The notes below the pieces were generated by a model that saw only the letters and a list, made by a program, of their open reading frames with translations, had not been told where the DNA came from and ran no database searches. A stretch of DNA of 64,000 bases from Amia ocellicauda (taxonomy: Eukaryota > Chordata > Actinopteri > Amiiformes > Amiidae). This document shows, piece after piece, positions 12,063-23,620 of this stretch. The translations under genes were made by a program, and so were the position numbers. The stretch spans positions 60,373,850 to 60,437,849 of the forward strand of contig NC_089851.1 in the NCBI RefSeq assembly GCF_036373705.1, written 5' to 3'. Numbering within the stretch: the first letter of the stretch is position 1; every line of letters starts with the position of its first letter.

Positions 12063-13166
12063 TATGTAATGGAAATAAATGCAGTATAAAAACCCAAGGA
12101 AAATGGAGATGAGATGAATCACACATTAAACTTCAATCTGCAAATAACTGAGACCCAGCGAAGGGCAGTGGTCATGGATGATCAACACTCTTGAGCAAAC
12201 ACAAAGCAAAAAGATCAATATGACTTCTTCTCTGTGCATCTCTAGGTAGGATTAGACTTGTATTTTATAAAGGCAAATGCTGATGTTGTTGTTGGAGTAT
12301 AAATACATAATTGTATGCTCTGGGTCAACATTGACAGCTCTAGGATATGTTATATGTAAGACCCATGCATTTCACTGCTCCTTTGAACTATAGTTCAATT
12401 CATAAACTTTCAATCCAGTTAAATCAATCTTATTATTAATTCAGCAAAGCATTACATTCTGTGATATTAGAAAATACCTCTCAATTATTAGAAAACAGTT
12501 TTTATGCTGTTATTATCCAGATCAGTTACATCCCTGTATTACTATACTATAATGTGACAGCTCTAAACAATGCAACAATTACTTTAATTACTGTAATAAA
12601 AAATAATAATCCTCTCAAATGAAAACTTTCTCAGCAATAAAAATTGCTCATGAAACAAACAGAAAATTCGAAGAATGCAAGATAAATACAATAAACAAAA
12701 CACATGTAAATGGCCAAGCTGACAAAAGTCCAACAGTCAACTGTACACAGATATAAAGTAGTAAAGGTAAGCTCCACTTCTTAGGTTAAAAAAACTAAAT
12801 ACAGCTTACACAGAAGGTAGTACAAACACATTCCACCTCCAAAGCGTCTTAGTAACAGCAACTTTTCATATCCTCGAACTAGGGTCTACTAAGGAAGACC
12901 AAGAGCAAAGAGAGGAGAGGTGGGTACACACTTAACACTATGAAACTGAAACCTTTTTTGTGTTTTATAATTCAGTATGTTATGTATATACACAATTGTA
13001 TACTTCCTATGATAACATCTCAATCAACATACAAAGATTTATGATAAACACATTCAAGTTACACCTAGATATAAGCTAGAATGTGACCCAATGCATCGGC
13101 TACAGAATGTCATTACAGCCCCCCCCACATAATTTGCAACTATTTGTCATATATATTGCACACATG
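12063..13166. other. Unassigned AT-rich stretch
   Basis: I see no gene or mobile-element signature. It contains runs such as CCCCCCC near 13121 and AT-rich sequence, and lies between two Tc1 loci. Confidence 0.5.
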
Positions 13167-13245
13167 CAGTACTGTGCAAAAGTTTTAGGCAGCTCTGAAA
13201 AAATGCTGTAAAGTAAGAATGCTTTCAAAAAAAGACATGTTAATA

Positions 13246-14431
13246 CAGACGTGCTCAAATTTGTTGGTACCCTTACAGCTCATTGAAATAATGCTAATAA
13301 TTCCTCCTGAAAAGTGATGAAATTAAAAGCTATTGCATTATGTATGCTTGCATGTCTTTGGTATGTCATAGAATAAAGCAAAGAAGCTGTGAAAAGAGAT
13401 AAATTATTGCTCATTCTACAAAGATATTCTAAAATGGCCTGGACACATTTGTTGGTACCCCTTAGAAAAGATCATAAATAATTGGATTATAGTGATATTC
13501 CAAACTAATTCATTTTTTTAATTAGTATCACACATGTCTCCAATCTTGTAATCAGTCATTCAGTCTAGTTAAATGGAGGAAAGTAGTCACTGTGCCGTTT
13601 GGTATCATTGTGTGCACCACACTGAATATGGACTAGAGAAAGCAAAGGAGAGAGTTGTCTGAGGAGATCAGAAAGAAAATAACAGACAAGCATGGTAAAG
13701 GTACAGGCTACAAGACCATCTCCAAGCAGCTTCATATTCCTGTGACAACAGTTGCAAATATTATTCAGAAGTTCAAGGTCCATGGAACTGAGCCAACCTC
13801 CCAGGGCACGGCCGCAAGAGGAACATCGACCCCAGATTGAACAGAAGGATAGTGCAAATGGCACCCATCAAACCTGAGAGCTGGAGCAGTTTGCTCAGGA
13901 AGATTGGGCCAAACTACCTGTTAACAGGTGCAGAAGTCTCATTGAGAGCTACAGAAAATGTTTGATTGCAGTGATTTGCCTCTAAAGGTTGTGCAACAAA
14001 ATATTAGGTTGAGGGTCCCATCATTTTTGTCCATGCCATTTTCATTTGTTTTATTTACAATATTATGTTGAAAAACTAAATCAAAAGCAGTCTGATTTCT
14101 ATTAAATATGGAATAAACACTGGTGGATGCCAATTACTTTTGTCAGTTTCAAGTTATTTCAGAGGAAATTGTGCATTCTTTGTTTGATTGTGGAGGGGTG
14201 AAGAACCCACTCTTGATGTACAGAGGATAAAGTATTTATTTAACATGCCTGGCCTGAAAGGCCCTGACATGGAAGCTCTCCACATGAGCGGAGTCTCTCT
14301 TGGATATACTGGGAGAGGTCCGGTCCTGTGGTCATCATAGCAACTGGCTCTGTTGATATATTGTTTTTTCAAACATTAATATAAAACATTAATACTGGCT
14401 CAAGGGGTACCAACAAATTTGAGCATGTCTG
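13246..14431 (+). mobile_element. Inner Tc1-like element, non-autonomous
   Basis: The element is 1,186 bp with TA on both sides (13244-13245 and 14432-14433). Its ends match as inverted repeats built on CAGAC(A/G)TGCTCAAATTTG followed by TTGGTACC. It was inserted into a TA of the outer Tc1: deleting it restores a continuous outer sequence. The region about 14190-14360 is unlike the usual Tc1 interior and may be a further insertion. Confidence 0.85.
13630..13985 (+). pseudogene. Inner Tc1 transposase, centre deleted
   Basis: The N-terminal part shows the helix-turn-helix segment SEEIRKKITDKHGKGTGYKT and the second helix region QLHIPVTTVANIIQKF. After a stop near 13840 the sequence jumps to a C-terminal Tc1 piece (QEDWAKLPVNRCRSLIESY, near 13900-13955). 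The catalytic DDE domain between them is missing, so this copy would depend on a transposase supplied from elsewhere. Confidence 0.7.
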
Positions 14432-14631
14432 TAGATTATTTTTATCAATTAACTAAATGCGAAGTGAGTGAACAGGAGAAAAATCTAAATCAAATCCATA
14501 CTTGGTGTGACTACACTTTGCCTTCAAAACAACATAAATTCTTTTAAATACACTTTCACAAAAGTCAGGGATTTTGTAGGTATATAGTCAGGTGTATGAT
14601 TAAACAATTATACCAAACAGGTGTTAATGAT

Positions 14632-14950
14632 GGGCAGCATGGTGGTGTGGTGGTTAGCGCTGCTCCCTCACAGCTCTAGGGGTCCTGGGTTTGAGTCTTG
14701 GCTCAGGGTGCCTGTCTGTGTGGAGTTTGCATGTTCTCCCTGTGTCTGTGTGGGTTTCCTCCCACTGTCCAAAGATAAGCAGGTTAGGTTAATTGGCCAC
14801 TCTAAATTCCCCAGTAGGTATGTGTGTTGCCCAGCGATGGCCTGGTATCCCGTCCTGGGTGTATTCCTGCCTTGTGCCCTATGCCTGCCGGGATTGGCTC
14901 TGGTGTCCCTGTGACCCTTACCAGGATAAGCGGTTTTGAAAATGGATGGA
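14632..14950 (+). mobile_element. tRNA-headed SINE-like retroposon
   Basis: A 319-bp unit lies between direct repeats GGTGTTAATGAT (14620-14631) and GGTGCTAATGAT (14951-14962), a 12-bp target duplication with one mismatch. The head has tRNA-like promoter boxes (GTGGTGTGGTGGTTAGCGC, then GGGTTTGAGTC). The body has GTTTGCATGTTCTCCC and TGGGTTTCCTCCCAC, and the tail has CAGGATAAGCGGTT followed by a short TGGA repeat. Two further copies of this family, both partial, are at 51096 and 62761. Confidence 0.75.
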
Positions 14951-15310
14951 GGTGCTAATGATCATCAATTCAATATGTAGATTGAAACACAATCATTAAC
15001 TGAAACAGTAACAGCTGTGTAGGAGGAATAAAACTGGGTGCGGAACAGCCAAACTCAGCTAACAAGGTGAGGTTGCTGAAGATAAGTCATACACCATGGC
15101 AAGGCTGAGCACAGCAGCAAGACACAAGGTAGTTATACTGCATCTGCAAGGTCTCTCCCGGCAGAAACTTCAAGGCAGATGGGGGTTTTCAGATGAAGAA
15201 GCAAAAAGAATTGGGCAACGTTGAGGACTGTAGATGCAGTAGTCAGCCAAGAAAACTTACTGCAGTAGATGAAAGACACATCATGCTTACTTCCCTTCGC
15301 ATATTAATAA

Positions 15311-16754
15311 ATATAAATAATATTATTCTATCTGGGCTTAGTTAAAACTTCAACTCTTTGCCTTAAGGGAGCCAGTTAAAACAAATGTGATGTGATGAAT
15401 GCTGACACAAGCAGTGCATGTAATATTCAAAATGTAAAAAATGAGCAAAGGAAGAATAAAAACATACATCTGTGTGGTTCCCAGAAAATGGATTACCCAA
15501 TGATTATTATCCATGGGATAGATTCATAAAGTAGAAGTACATACATACAGAACAAAATGTGAAAACTGTATTAGCTTTTTACATTTTTTGTAAATATTTT
15601 TTGCAGGGAAAGCTTTAATGGTAGTTTCATTATTGTGGCAAGGAGTAGAACCATACACTTCTACTTCTAGGTCTACTCTACAATCAATCAATCAATCAAT
15701 TTCAGTGTATTGTAGTGCCCCATATACGTCTCAGGGTGCTGCACAATTTAAAAACAGCACCACATAAAAAGTGAGTAACATATTAAGTATACAAAAATTG
15801 TACTCCTTATTAAGAGATATACAATGATCAGTCTCTTAAATTGGTCTTGAATTAAGTTGCAGTGTTTTTTTTGAGTCCGTGTGTCAGCACTTTTACAAAA
15901 GGCTTCCCATTTGAAACAAGACTCCACCCTGTGCACAGCAGCAGAGGGACACAGTTGTTTTAGTAGGAGGGGTGTCAGTTTGACTCCAGTGTGTATATTG
16001 TGCAGTGCTATTTAGATTTCAATTTTCAGGAATTTCAGGAGTGGCAGGTAACCAGAAAGAGGTGGGCTTGAAATAGGATGATGTTCTTTCTTTCAGAAAA
16101 ATCACTTTAAATATGCTGAAGGGGGAATTCATTATTATTATTATGATTTATTTGTTTTTGAATTGGCAGTTTCTAGAATCTTTTTGAATTTTGAAATTAT
16201 GACAGAAATGTAATTTAAGTTGAATTAAGTTAAGATACTCTTCTATCGTTTACACACCAGCAAGATAATAGTTACAATCAATGCCAATGTGTTCTGTGTG
16301 GACATTTGCGGTTTATTTTACCCTTCCAACTTCCAACTTCCAGCTATAAAGAAGTCCTGACGAAGGTGTGAGCAGCAGCGAAACATAGATTTTTCTCTAT
16401 TCAGATGACTTTCTAAACAAAGCAACTGGCTTAATTATTTTTTGATGAACTGGTATAATAATAAATATAGACAGTTGGTCCTCCATGCACGTTGTTCCAA
16501 TTGACGTCTTTTCGAAAGAACATCACTGTTGGATTACGGCACAGTTGAAAGGGAGAAATCGACTCCCTCAACAGATAGTCAAGGAACACTCAGGGCCCAA
16601 TTTAATTAGAAAAATAATAAAGCTTATAGTTTATTCAACTATAATAAATTGCTCCAGAGATGGCCAGTCAGGAAACCTCGTCTAAAGTTTTTCTAATTAA
16701 TATAATATAGAAGATTACTCATTTGGTTGCTAAGCAACTATATTGATGTCAGTT
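15311..16754. other. Unassigned stretch
   Basis: No gene is recognised. A short (CAAT)n run is at 15681-15700. The remainder is AT-rich and includes a phrase near 16365 (GAGCAGCAGCGAAACATAGA), but I cannot assign it. Confidence 0.45.
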
Positions 16755-19035
16755 AGAACATAAGAAAGTTAACAAACGAGAGGAGGCCATTCGACCCATC
16801 GTGCTGGTTTAGTGTCCATTAATACCTGAGTGATCCAAGGAAACTATCCAGTCTATTTTTAAATGTTCCCAAATTTTCAGCTTCTACCACATCGCTGGGG
16901 AGTTTGTTCCAGATTGTGACAACTCTCTGTGTGAAGAAATGTCTCCTGTTTTCCATCTTTAATGCCTTGAAGCCCAATTTCCATTTGTGTCCCCGGGTCC
17001 GTGTGTCCCTGCTAATCTGGAAAAGCTCCTCTGGTTTGATGTGGTCGATGCCTTTCATGATTTTGAAGACTTGAATCAAGTCCCCATATAGTCTCATCTG
17101 TTCCAGGGTGAAAAGGTTCAGTTCCTCAGTCTCTCAGTAGGACATTCCCTTCAGACCTGGAATAAGTCTGGTTGCTCTCCTCTGAACTGCCTCTAGAGCA
17201 GCGATATCTTTCTTGAAGTGTGGACCCCAGAACTGTCCACAGTATCCAGATGAGCTCTAACTAGTGCATTGCACAGTCTGAACATTACTGCCCTTGTTCT
17301 CTATTCTACACTTTTGACAATATACCCTAACACTCTGCCTTTTTTATTGCTTCCCCACATTGTTTGGATGGAGAAAGTGAGGAGTCCACATAGACTCCTA
17401 GGTCTTTCTCATGCGATACTTCATCTAGTTCTATTCCTCCCATAGTGTATTTGTCCACATTGAATTTCATCTGCCAGGTGTCAGCCCACAACTGAATATT
17501 ATCTAAATCCCTTTGAATAGCCTGTGCTGCCGAGATTATATCTGCTGAGCCACCTATTTTAGCATCATCTGCAAATTTGACAAGTTTGCTAACTATCCCA
17601 GAGTCCAGATCATTAATATAGATTAAAAAAGCAAAGGCCCTAGTACTGATCCCTGTGGAACTCCACTAACAACCTAACTCCAGTTAGAAGCAACTCCTCT
17701 AATCGACACCCTCTGTTTCCTATACATCAACCAGTTCATAATCCATCTACTTACATTACCCTGAATGCCTACAGCTTCCAATTTGAGGATCAGTCTTTGG
17801 TGTGGAACCTTATTAAAGCTTCCTGAAAATCTAAGTATATCATATCATATGCTTTCACATGATCTACAGCTGCAGTTGCATGTTCAAATAATTCTAATAA
17901 ATTAGTAAGACATGATCTGCCTCGTCTAAACCCATGTTGACTATCTCCAATAATATGGTTTTCATCAAGATGCTCCTCTTTTTTCTGTCTAATATTTTTT
18001 TCCAACATTTTACAGGTGATGCAGGTGAGACTGATTGGTCTGTAATTTCTTGGCTCAGTTTTGTCCCCTTTCTTGTGGATTGGTATGAGATTTGCTGTCT
18101 TCCAGTCAGTTGGCACATCCCCTGTTCTAAGTGTCATTTGGAATATTTGAGTTAGCGGCCTATAAATTATTTCCCTAATTTCTTTAAGTACCATTGGAAT
18201 TATCCCATCTGGCCCAGGTGATTTGTTTGTTTTTAATTCTGCTAGTCCCTTTAGTACCTCCTCCTCATTTATCCAGGTTTCACTGGACTGATTGTTAACC
18301 TGTGGCATGTTATCAATTTTTTCTTTTGTGAAAACCTCTGTGAAATACTCATTTAGAACTTTTGACACATCTTGTTCGTTTTCCATGATACTTCCATTTG
18401 TGCCCTTTATCTGTTTCACTTCCTCCTTTATTGTCCTCTTGCTGTTGTAATATTGAAAAAAGCTCTTTGCATTAGTTTTAGCTCCTAAAAGAGCTATGTT
18501 TCTTTCTATTTCCCTCTTTGCTTTCCTGATCTCTTTCTTAAGGTCTCTTTGCAGCTCAACATATTCTATGTATTTTGTTTTGTCTCCATCCCTTTTGTAT
18601 GCGCTATACAACATTTTCATTCTCTTGATATTTTTTGCATTCTTCTATTAAACCATTTTGGGCAATGTTTGTTGGTCCTCAATTTGCTATGTTTTGGTAC
18701 AAATTTCTCCTGAGCCTCAAGTAGTATAATCTTAAAATATACCCATCAATTTTCAACTGAATCTGTATCCAGTGTGCTCCAGTCTAACTGTTCTAAGTGC
18801 TGCCTCATGCCTTCAAGATTTGCTTTTCTAAAATTGTAGACCATTGTTTTAGACTTGGTCCTTGATTTTTGAAAGAATGCCTCAAAGCTAACCATATTGT
18901 GATCACAGTTTGCCATTGGTTCTCTAACTAGTGTCCCTCTGACTCTATCTTGGTCATTTGAAAAGATCAAGTCAATGCATGCACTCTTCCTGATTGGTTC
19001 CCTGACAAAGTCCCGAGAAACTGCTGATTTCCAAT
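16755..19035 (-). mobile_element. CR1-type LINE, 5'-truncated
   Basis: On the minus strand the sequence reads as a CR1-clade non-LTR retrotransposon, ending 3' at 16755 with the typical ...CTTATGTTCTAAC tail. The high-coordinate end starts inside the endonuclease domain. The element copies its RNA into DNA at a nicked target. At the 3' end it carries the sequence ACAAACGAGAGGAGGCCATT on the plus strand, a hallmark of this family in several fish lineages. The second CR1 copy at 41727 is in the opposite orientation. Confidence 0.85.
16819..19030 (-). pseudogene. CR1 ORF2 (endonuclease and reverse transcriptase), decayed
   Basis: In order on the minus strand: the end of the endonuclease (IDLIFSNDQDRVRGTLVREP, NCDHNMVSFEAFF) near 18970-18840. 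Then the linker and the start of the reverse transcriptase from 18620: LNEYFTEVF, NKSPGPDGIIPMVLKEI, WKTANLIPIHKKGDKTEPRN, YRPISLTC and QHGFRRGRSCLTNLLE. The frame stops at about 17790. The catalytic FADDTK region is present further on as plus-strand complement near 17560-17580. The C-terminal end WNKLPSDVVEAENLGTFKNR is near 16850. Several stops and frameshifts make it inactive. Confidence 0.8.
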
Positions 19036-19240
19036 GAACATGATGTCATTCCAGATGTTCTGCGTGTGCGTCACTGCCAACGCCCCTTTAGCTATTTCCA
19101 TAACCGGTGGAGTTCTAGAATCGGGGGAAAGGAATAGCCAGTTTATATGTGATGGCAAACTAATTAGAAGTGCTTACAGTGGAGTCGACAGTCAACATGT
19201 GGGCAAACAATCTCGCCCGCCCCCGATTTTCTCTAATATT

Positions 19241-19310
19241 TATTAATGTATCAGCAGACACCATCATCCAGAGTGACCTACAGTTTACACAAACATTTCA
19301 CAAAGTACAA
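19241..19310 (+). repeat. Short dispersed repeat fragment
   Basis: A TATCAGCAGACACCATCATC phrase followed by CAGAGTGACCTACAGTTT matches the scheme 'AGCAGACACCCTTATCC AGGGCGACTTACA' seen also near 7745, 28405, 31275 and 31800. It is a common dispersed vertebrate repeat core whose class I cannot fix. Confidence 0.5.
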
Positions 19311-19639
19311 AGTGCAGTAATAAGAACCAGTACGACATACAATAAGCAACCCCCAGCAGACTGAGGATCATTGGGTGTCCAACGACACAAGGTTACAAAT
19401 GTTTTGCAATTGAATGTAACTTTCACTTTTTCAAAAGTAACTCTATCCCTTTATGTGAATAAAATTACAAATTAAACAGTACTGTAACATTAAACCTTTG
19501 TAATTGTTAGGCCTACAGCTTAAATGTGAGTGTCATGTGCCCAGAAACCATGTGACAACCAATGTTAGAAGCTGCCTATTGAAGTTGCACTTTGCTTAAA
19601 ATACATGATTTCCAGTAAATAGTTTTCATTACAGTCTTG

Positions 19640-20170
19640 TAACAAGGGAATTGCTTCATTCCCATACAAACATTCAGACAAAGATAACCACCCACAACTG
19701 ATTTCCAAGATGTTTGCATCCAAAGGAACAATAGGAGGAAATGGTCATGAGAATTGTTCCTTGCTAAGACTACTTCCGTTAATTATTGGAGGAGAAGTTC
19801 CAGAAGTTGATAAATCTTGGGAAATTCTAATGGATCTAAAAGAGATAGTTGAACTTGCATCATCGCCTAGGTTCACGGATGAAACTATCCAGTACTTGGA
19901 ATGCAAAATCTCTGATCACAAACAACTGCTGAAATAAGTCTTTCCTGACTTTAGATTACGTCCAAAGCACCACTATATTGAACACTACCCTCACTACTAC
20001 TAGGACAATGCGCTTTGAAGGAAAACATACATTTTTCAAAAAAGTTGTTCTTGAAATTCTCAAAATGTTAAGAACATATTAAAGACCCTAGCAACGAGAC
20101 ACCAGAAAATGATTGCATTCCACCTCAGCTCACCATCTTTCTTCAGACCAGCAGTGCAAGCTTCTAACAT
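19640..20170 (+). pseudogene. C-terminal fragment of a fish transposon-associated protein
   Basis: The best open piece (19710-19937) reads GGNGHENCSLLRLLPLIIGG, EVPEVDKSWEILMDLKEIVE and then YLECKISDHKQLLK. It continues after a stop and frameshifts as PKHHYIEHYP, TMRFEGKHTFFKK and TRHQKMIAFHLSS. This series is the end of a long uncharacterised protein encoded in many copies in fish genomes, which I associate, with low certainty, with EnSpm/CACTA-type transposons. No terminal repeats or catalytic domain are visible here. Confidence 0.5.
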
Positions 20171-20180
20171 CACTGCAGTA

Positions 20181-20828
20181 TACACCGATCAGCCATAACA
20201 CTATGACCACTGACAGGTGAATTAATAAAACTGATAATCTTGTTATCATGGCACCTGTCAGTGGGTGGGATATATTACGCAGCAAGTGAACATTTTGTCC
20301 TCAAAGTTGATGTGTTAGAAGTAGGAAAAATGGGCAAGTGTAATGATCTGAGCGACTTTGACAAGGGCCAAATTGTGATGGCTAGACAACTGGGTCAGAG
20401 CATCTCCAAAAATGCAGCCCTTGTGGGGTGATCCCAGTCTGCAATGGTCAGTACCTAACAAAAGTGGTCCAAGGAAGGAAAAACGGTGAACCGGCGACAG
20501 GGTCATGGGCGGCCATGGCTCATTGATGCACATGGGGAGTGAAGGCTGGCTCGTGTGGTCCAATCCAAGAGACGAGCTACTGTAGCTCAAACATAGCCAC
20601 ATAGCCGCAGACCAGTCAGGGTGCCCATGCTGACCCCTGTTCACTGCCAAAAAGCACCTACAATGGGCACGTGAGCATCAGAACTGGACCACGGAGCAAT
20701 GGAAGAAGGTGGCCTAGTCTGATGAATCACGTTTTTTTTTACATCATGTGGATGGCCAGGTGCGTGTGCGTCGCTTACCTGGAGAACACATGGCACCAGG
20801 ATGCACTATGGGAAGAAGCCAAGCCGGC
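20181..20828 (+). mobile_element. Tc1-like element, 5' part only
   Basis: The left end TACACCGATCAGCCATAACA begins a widespread fish Tc1-like family. The transposase start is visible ([20 protein letters not shown], from about 20330), followed by frameshifts. Further pieces on this theme lie at 20455-20830 and end in CCAAGCCGGC, short of the catalytic C-terminal half. The sequence then passes directly into an LTR of the gypsy element. The right terminal repeat is missing. Confidence 0.7.
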
Positions 20829-20839
20829 TTAAGCAGAAA

Positions 20840-21003
20840 CACATTAAAACACAGAAATACATAATAAAACTGTGACAGTGCTAATAATCATGCAACATAT
20901 CACGGAGAGAAAAATATAAAGGAATAAAATCTATCAAGCAATAAGAAACTTATAATTATAATGAGAATTATCCAGTGTAAGGAGAATTATTCAGCATACC
21001 ACA
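20840..21003 (-). repeat. 3' LTR of the Ty3/gypsy element, probably truncated
   Basis: On the minus strand the LTR starts at 21003 with TGTGGTATGCTGAATAATTC. It matches the copy at 27681-27842 closely over about 160 bp and then breaks off next to a Tc1 fragment. The two copies differ by small indels and several substitutions, so the insertion is not recent. Confidence 0.8.
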
Positions 21004-21014
21004 CTCTCCCCCTC
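21004..21014 (-). other. Polypurine tract of the gypsy element
   Basis: Read on the minus strand, GAGGGGGAGAG lies directly before the 3' LTR start. This is the standard position of the plus-strand primer for reverse transcription and fixes the LTR boundary and element orientation. Confidence 0.75.
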
Positions 21015-21558
21015 AAAATAAGATGTCGTCCCAACATCAAATTGCTTAGTCAGTAACAGTAATACTCACTTTACAGTATTTCAAGTCTTTGAACTTTACC
21101 CAGCAGTTGTTGTCTACAACATCTGATATTACAGCACTGTCATCAACATTTTCCTTGTACAACTTTAGATGCAAAGTGTGGGTAGTGGTTATCACCCACC
21201 ATCTGCACATTGTACCATGATGGGGTCCCAAGATTGTCATATGTAAACTTATTTGGTGGCCGTCGCTTCCTCCTGATGAACTGGTACCCGTTTTCCTCCT
21301 CTGAGGTCCTGTTCCTGGACCCAAGCGCTTCAGTTGTTTCATTAACAGGCAAGTATCGTTCCATTGGGTCAGTAGTTGGTTCATTTTCATGAAGTTCTTG
21401 TCTTATGGCCGTTGTATGGGCAGGTTCTAGAAGATCCATCTCTGACTCGGCTGAAGGTGACTGTGGCCTTGGTTCCGACACTGTCGAGCTAGATCGAGGC
21501 CCACAAGGTACTAACTGTGGTGGTAACATATCCCTTTTTCCTAGGAGATCACTGCTTT

Positions 21559-22732
21559 CTAGTGATCTTCTCTGATAAGGCTCCACTTGAAAGTAGTGCT
21601 CATCCTCTTCGCTTGCACTATCACACTCTGGCTCACATTCTCTCCCCCTGTTGGGCCGAGTTCTGCTGTTTCTTGGTTGATGTTCTTGCTTTGGTTTGGT
21701 ACTTTGAGTTGATGTGGTGTTAAGAGGTAAATGGTCACATGGATGGAGAAGATTGCGATGTAAAACTCTTTACTCTGCTCAGGTTTTACTTCGTAGATTG
21801 GTCCATCATCTGCCACCTGGCGTGTGACAACGTGAACTTCATCCTCCCAGTAATTCTGCAGTTTCCCGGGCCCACCTCTTGGAGTCAGATTTTTCACGAG
21901 GACCCTGCTTCCCAGGAATAGGTCAGTGCACCTCACTTTTTGGTCGTAATTCCTTTTGTTCCATTCAGCAGACTTGGTTGCCTGTTCTCTCGCTATCTCA
22001 CAAGCTTCTTGCATCCCTTTCGTCCATCGTTCCATGTACTCACTATAACTCTGAGAGTTGTTTTCTGAGTTTTGCCCAAAGAGAGCATCGATGGGCAGCT
22101 TTGGTGAGCGGCTGAACAGCAGATGGAAAGGTGAAAAGCCAGTCACGTCACATCTAGTACAGTTGTATGCAAATATTAATTTGTTGAGTGCATTCTTCCA
22201 ATCAGATTTTTGTCTTTCAGTCAGGGTTTTCAGCATCTGCAGTAATGTCCGGTTAAATCTTTCCACCTGCCCATTCCCTTGGGGGTGGTAGGGGGTGGTC
22301 CTTGACGCCACTGTACTTTTCAAGTTGGGTAAGCAGATGATTTTCGAATTCTCCCCCTTGGTCGTGGTGAATTCTGGATGGAAACCCAAACTTGAGGGCG
22401 AAATCATTGAATAACCGGTCAGCCACTGTTTTTGCTGATTTTGAGGTTGTGGCATAGGCCTGTGCAAACCGGGTGAAGTGGTCAACGATTACCAAAATGT
22501 ACTCGTAGTCCCCCTTGCATTTGTCCAGATGAAGAAAGTCAATGTACACTAATTTGAATGGGTGGGTCGTTTTGATGCTTTTAAAGGGCGCTCTTGTGTC
22601 ACGGCATGTTTTTTTTTGTTTGATGCAGGAGCATGTTCTCAGGGCATAGTTTTCAATGTCTTTCTGCATGTAGGGCCAGAAGAACCGATCCCTAAGGAGG
22701 CTCGTGGTGCGGTCGAGGCCCTCATGACCCAT
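21559..22732 (-). pseudogene. Ty3/gypsy integrase
   Basis: The zinc-binding N-terminus (HNEMGHEGLDRT, then CSCIKQKK) is followed by the catalytic core: Asp in VYIDFLHLD, Asp in HHDQGGEFEN and Glu in NGQVERFNRTL. After this come YNCTRCDVTGFSPFHLLFSR and a C-terminal region with NYWEDEVHVVTRQ that resembles the GPY/F-type module. The core is split between two frames by a frameshift near 22270-22320. The integrase inserts the element's DNA; it is not functional as it stands. It is the last pol domain, as expected in gypsy order. Confidence 0.85.
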
Positions 22733-22846
22733 CTCATTATGCAGTTCCCTTAGAACAGTTCTTTTGAATTGAGTTGGTAATAGCAGCTGTGTCCTTTGAG
22801 ATGTGTGGTGTAACAGAATGCCATGTTCATCCAGTTTCAGCTGATC

Positions 22847-23587
22847 TCATTCTCTCAGAAGAACTTTGGATAGAGAGTTGACAGAGCGCCACTGCTGAGG
22901 GGGCCTAGATCCTGTTTGTAAGTGCTCAACGATTACTCTAATGTCCTTGTCATTCTTTTGTGCTTGTCTAATTTCTTCTTTTGACAGGGGTTTGAGGAGT
23001 CCCTCATTTTCCTCCACACATGCTGATACACTCGGACAGGCTACAGCCAGGGACACATCTGGATTATTCTGGATCTCCAATGCTTGCACTACAGCTCCCA
23101 CACAGTCAGATGAGAACTCCTCAGTACATTCTCTCATTGTCATTTCCAGATCTGCTGGCATCCTGGAGAGTGAGTCTGCATCTATGTTTTCTTTACCTGG
23201 ACAGTAGCGGATGGTAAAGTGGAAGTCTGCGAGCTCTGACACCCATGTACACCAGGTGGTGTTCAACTTTGCAGAGGTCAGAACATAGGTCAATGGGTTA
23301 TTGTCGCTGAACACTGTAAAGGTTGGTGCGTAATAGAGATAGTCTCTGAATTTTTCAGTTACAGCCCATTTCAAAGCTAAAAATTCCAACTTCCCACTGT
23401 GCAGGTGGTAATTTTTCTCTGCCTTTGTCAAAGTTCGTGAACCATAGGTAATTACTCTCAGCTTGCCATTCTGATTCTGGTATAGAATGGCTCCCAACCC
23501 TTGGTTGGATGCATCTGTATGGAGGATGAACGGTTGGGAGAAGTCTGGAAATCCTAAGATTGGAGGCTGAACCAAGCAGTTAATCAA
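22847..23587 (-). pseudogene. Ty3/gypsy RNase H domain
   Basis: The frame begins in the RT-RNase H connection (PPILGFPDFSQPFILHTDAS), with the first RNase H aspartate in HTDAS. It continues with QGLGAILYQ, EFLALKWAVTEKFRDYLYY and FSDNNPLTYV. It ends with the tether toward integrase (PGKENIDADSLSRMP). It is one of the better kept parts of the element, with about 245 open codons. Confidence 0.85.
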
Positions 23588-23620
23588 CTTCTCAAGTATC
23601 TGCTGATGGTGTTCTGTCCA

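Larger units (their letters stand above)
13167..15310 (+). mobile_element. Outer Tc1-like element, interrupted and 3'-truncated
   Basis: The left end CAGTACTGTGCAAAAGTTTT is the terminal repeat of a widespread fish Tc1-like family. The element resumes at 14432 after an inner Tc1 insertion and again at 14951 after a retroposon insertion. It then carries the transposase start region: ATG at 15096, MARLSTAARHKVV, followed by frameshifts and stops. It ends near 15310 without a visible right terminal repeat, so the catalytic half is gone. Confidence 0.75.
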
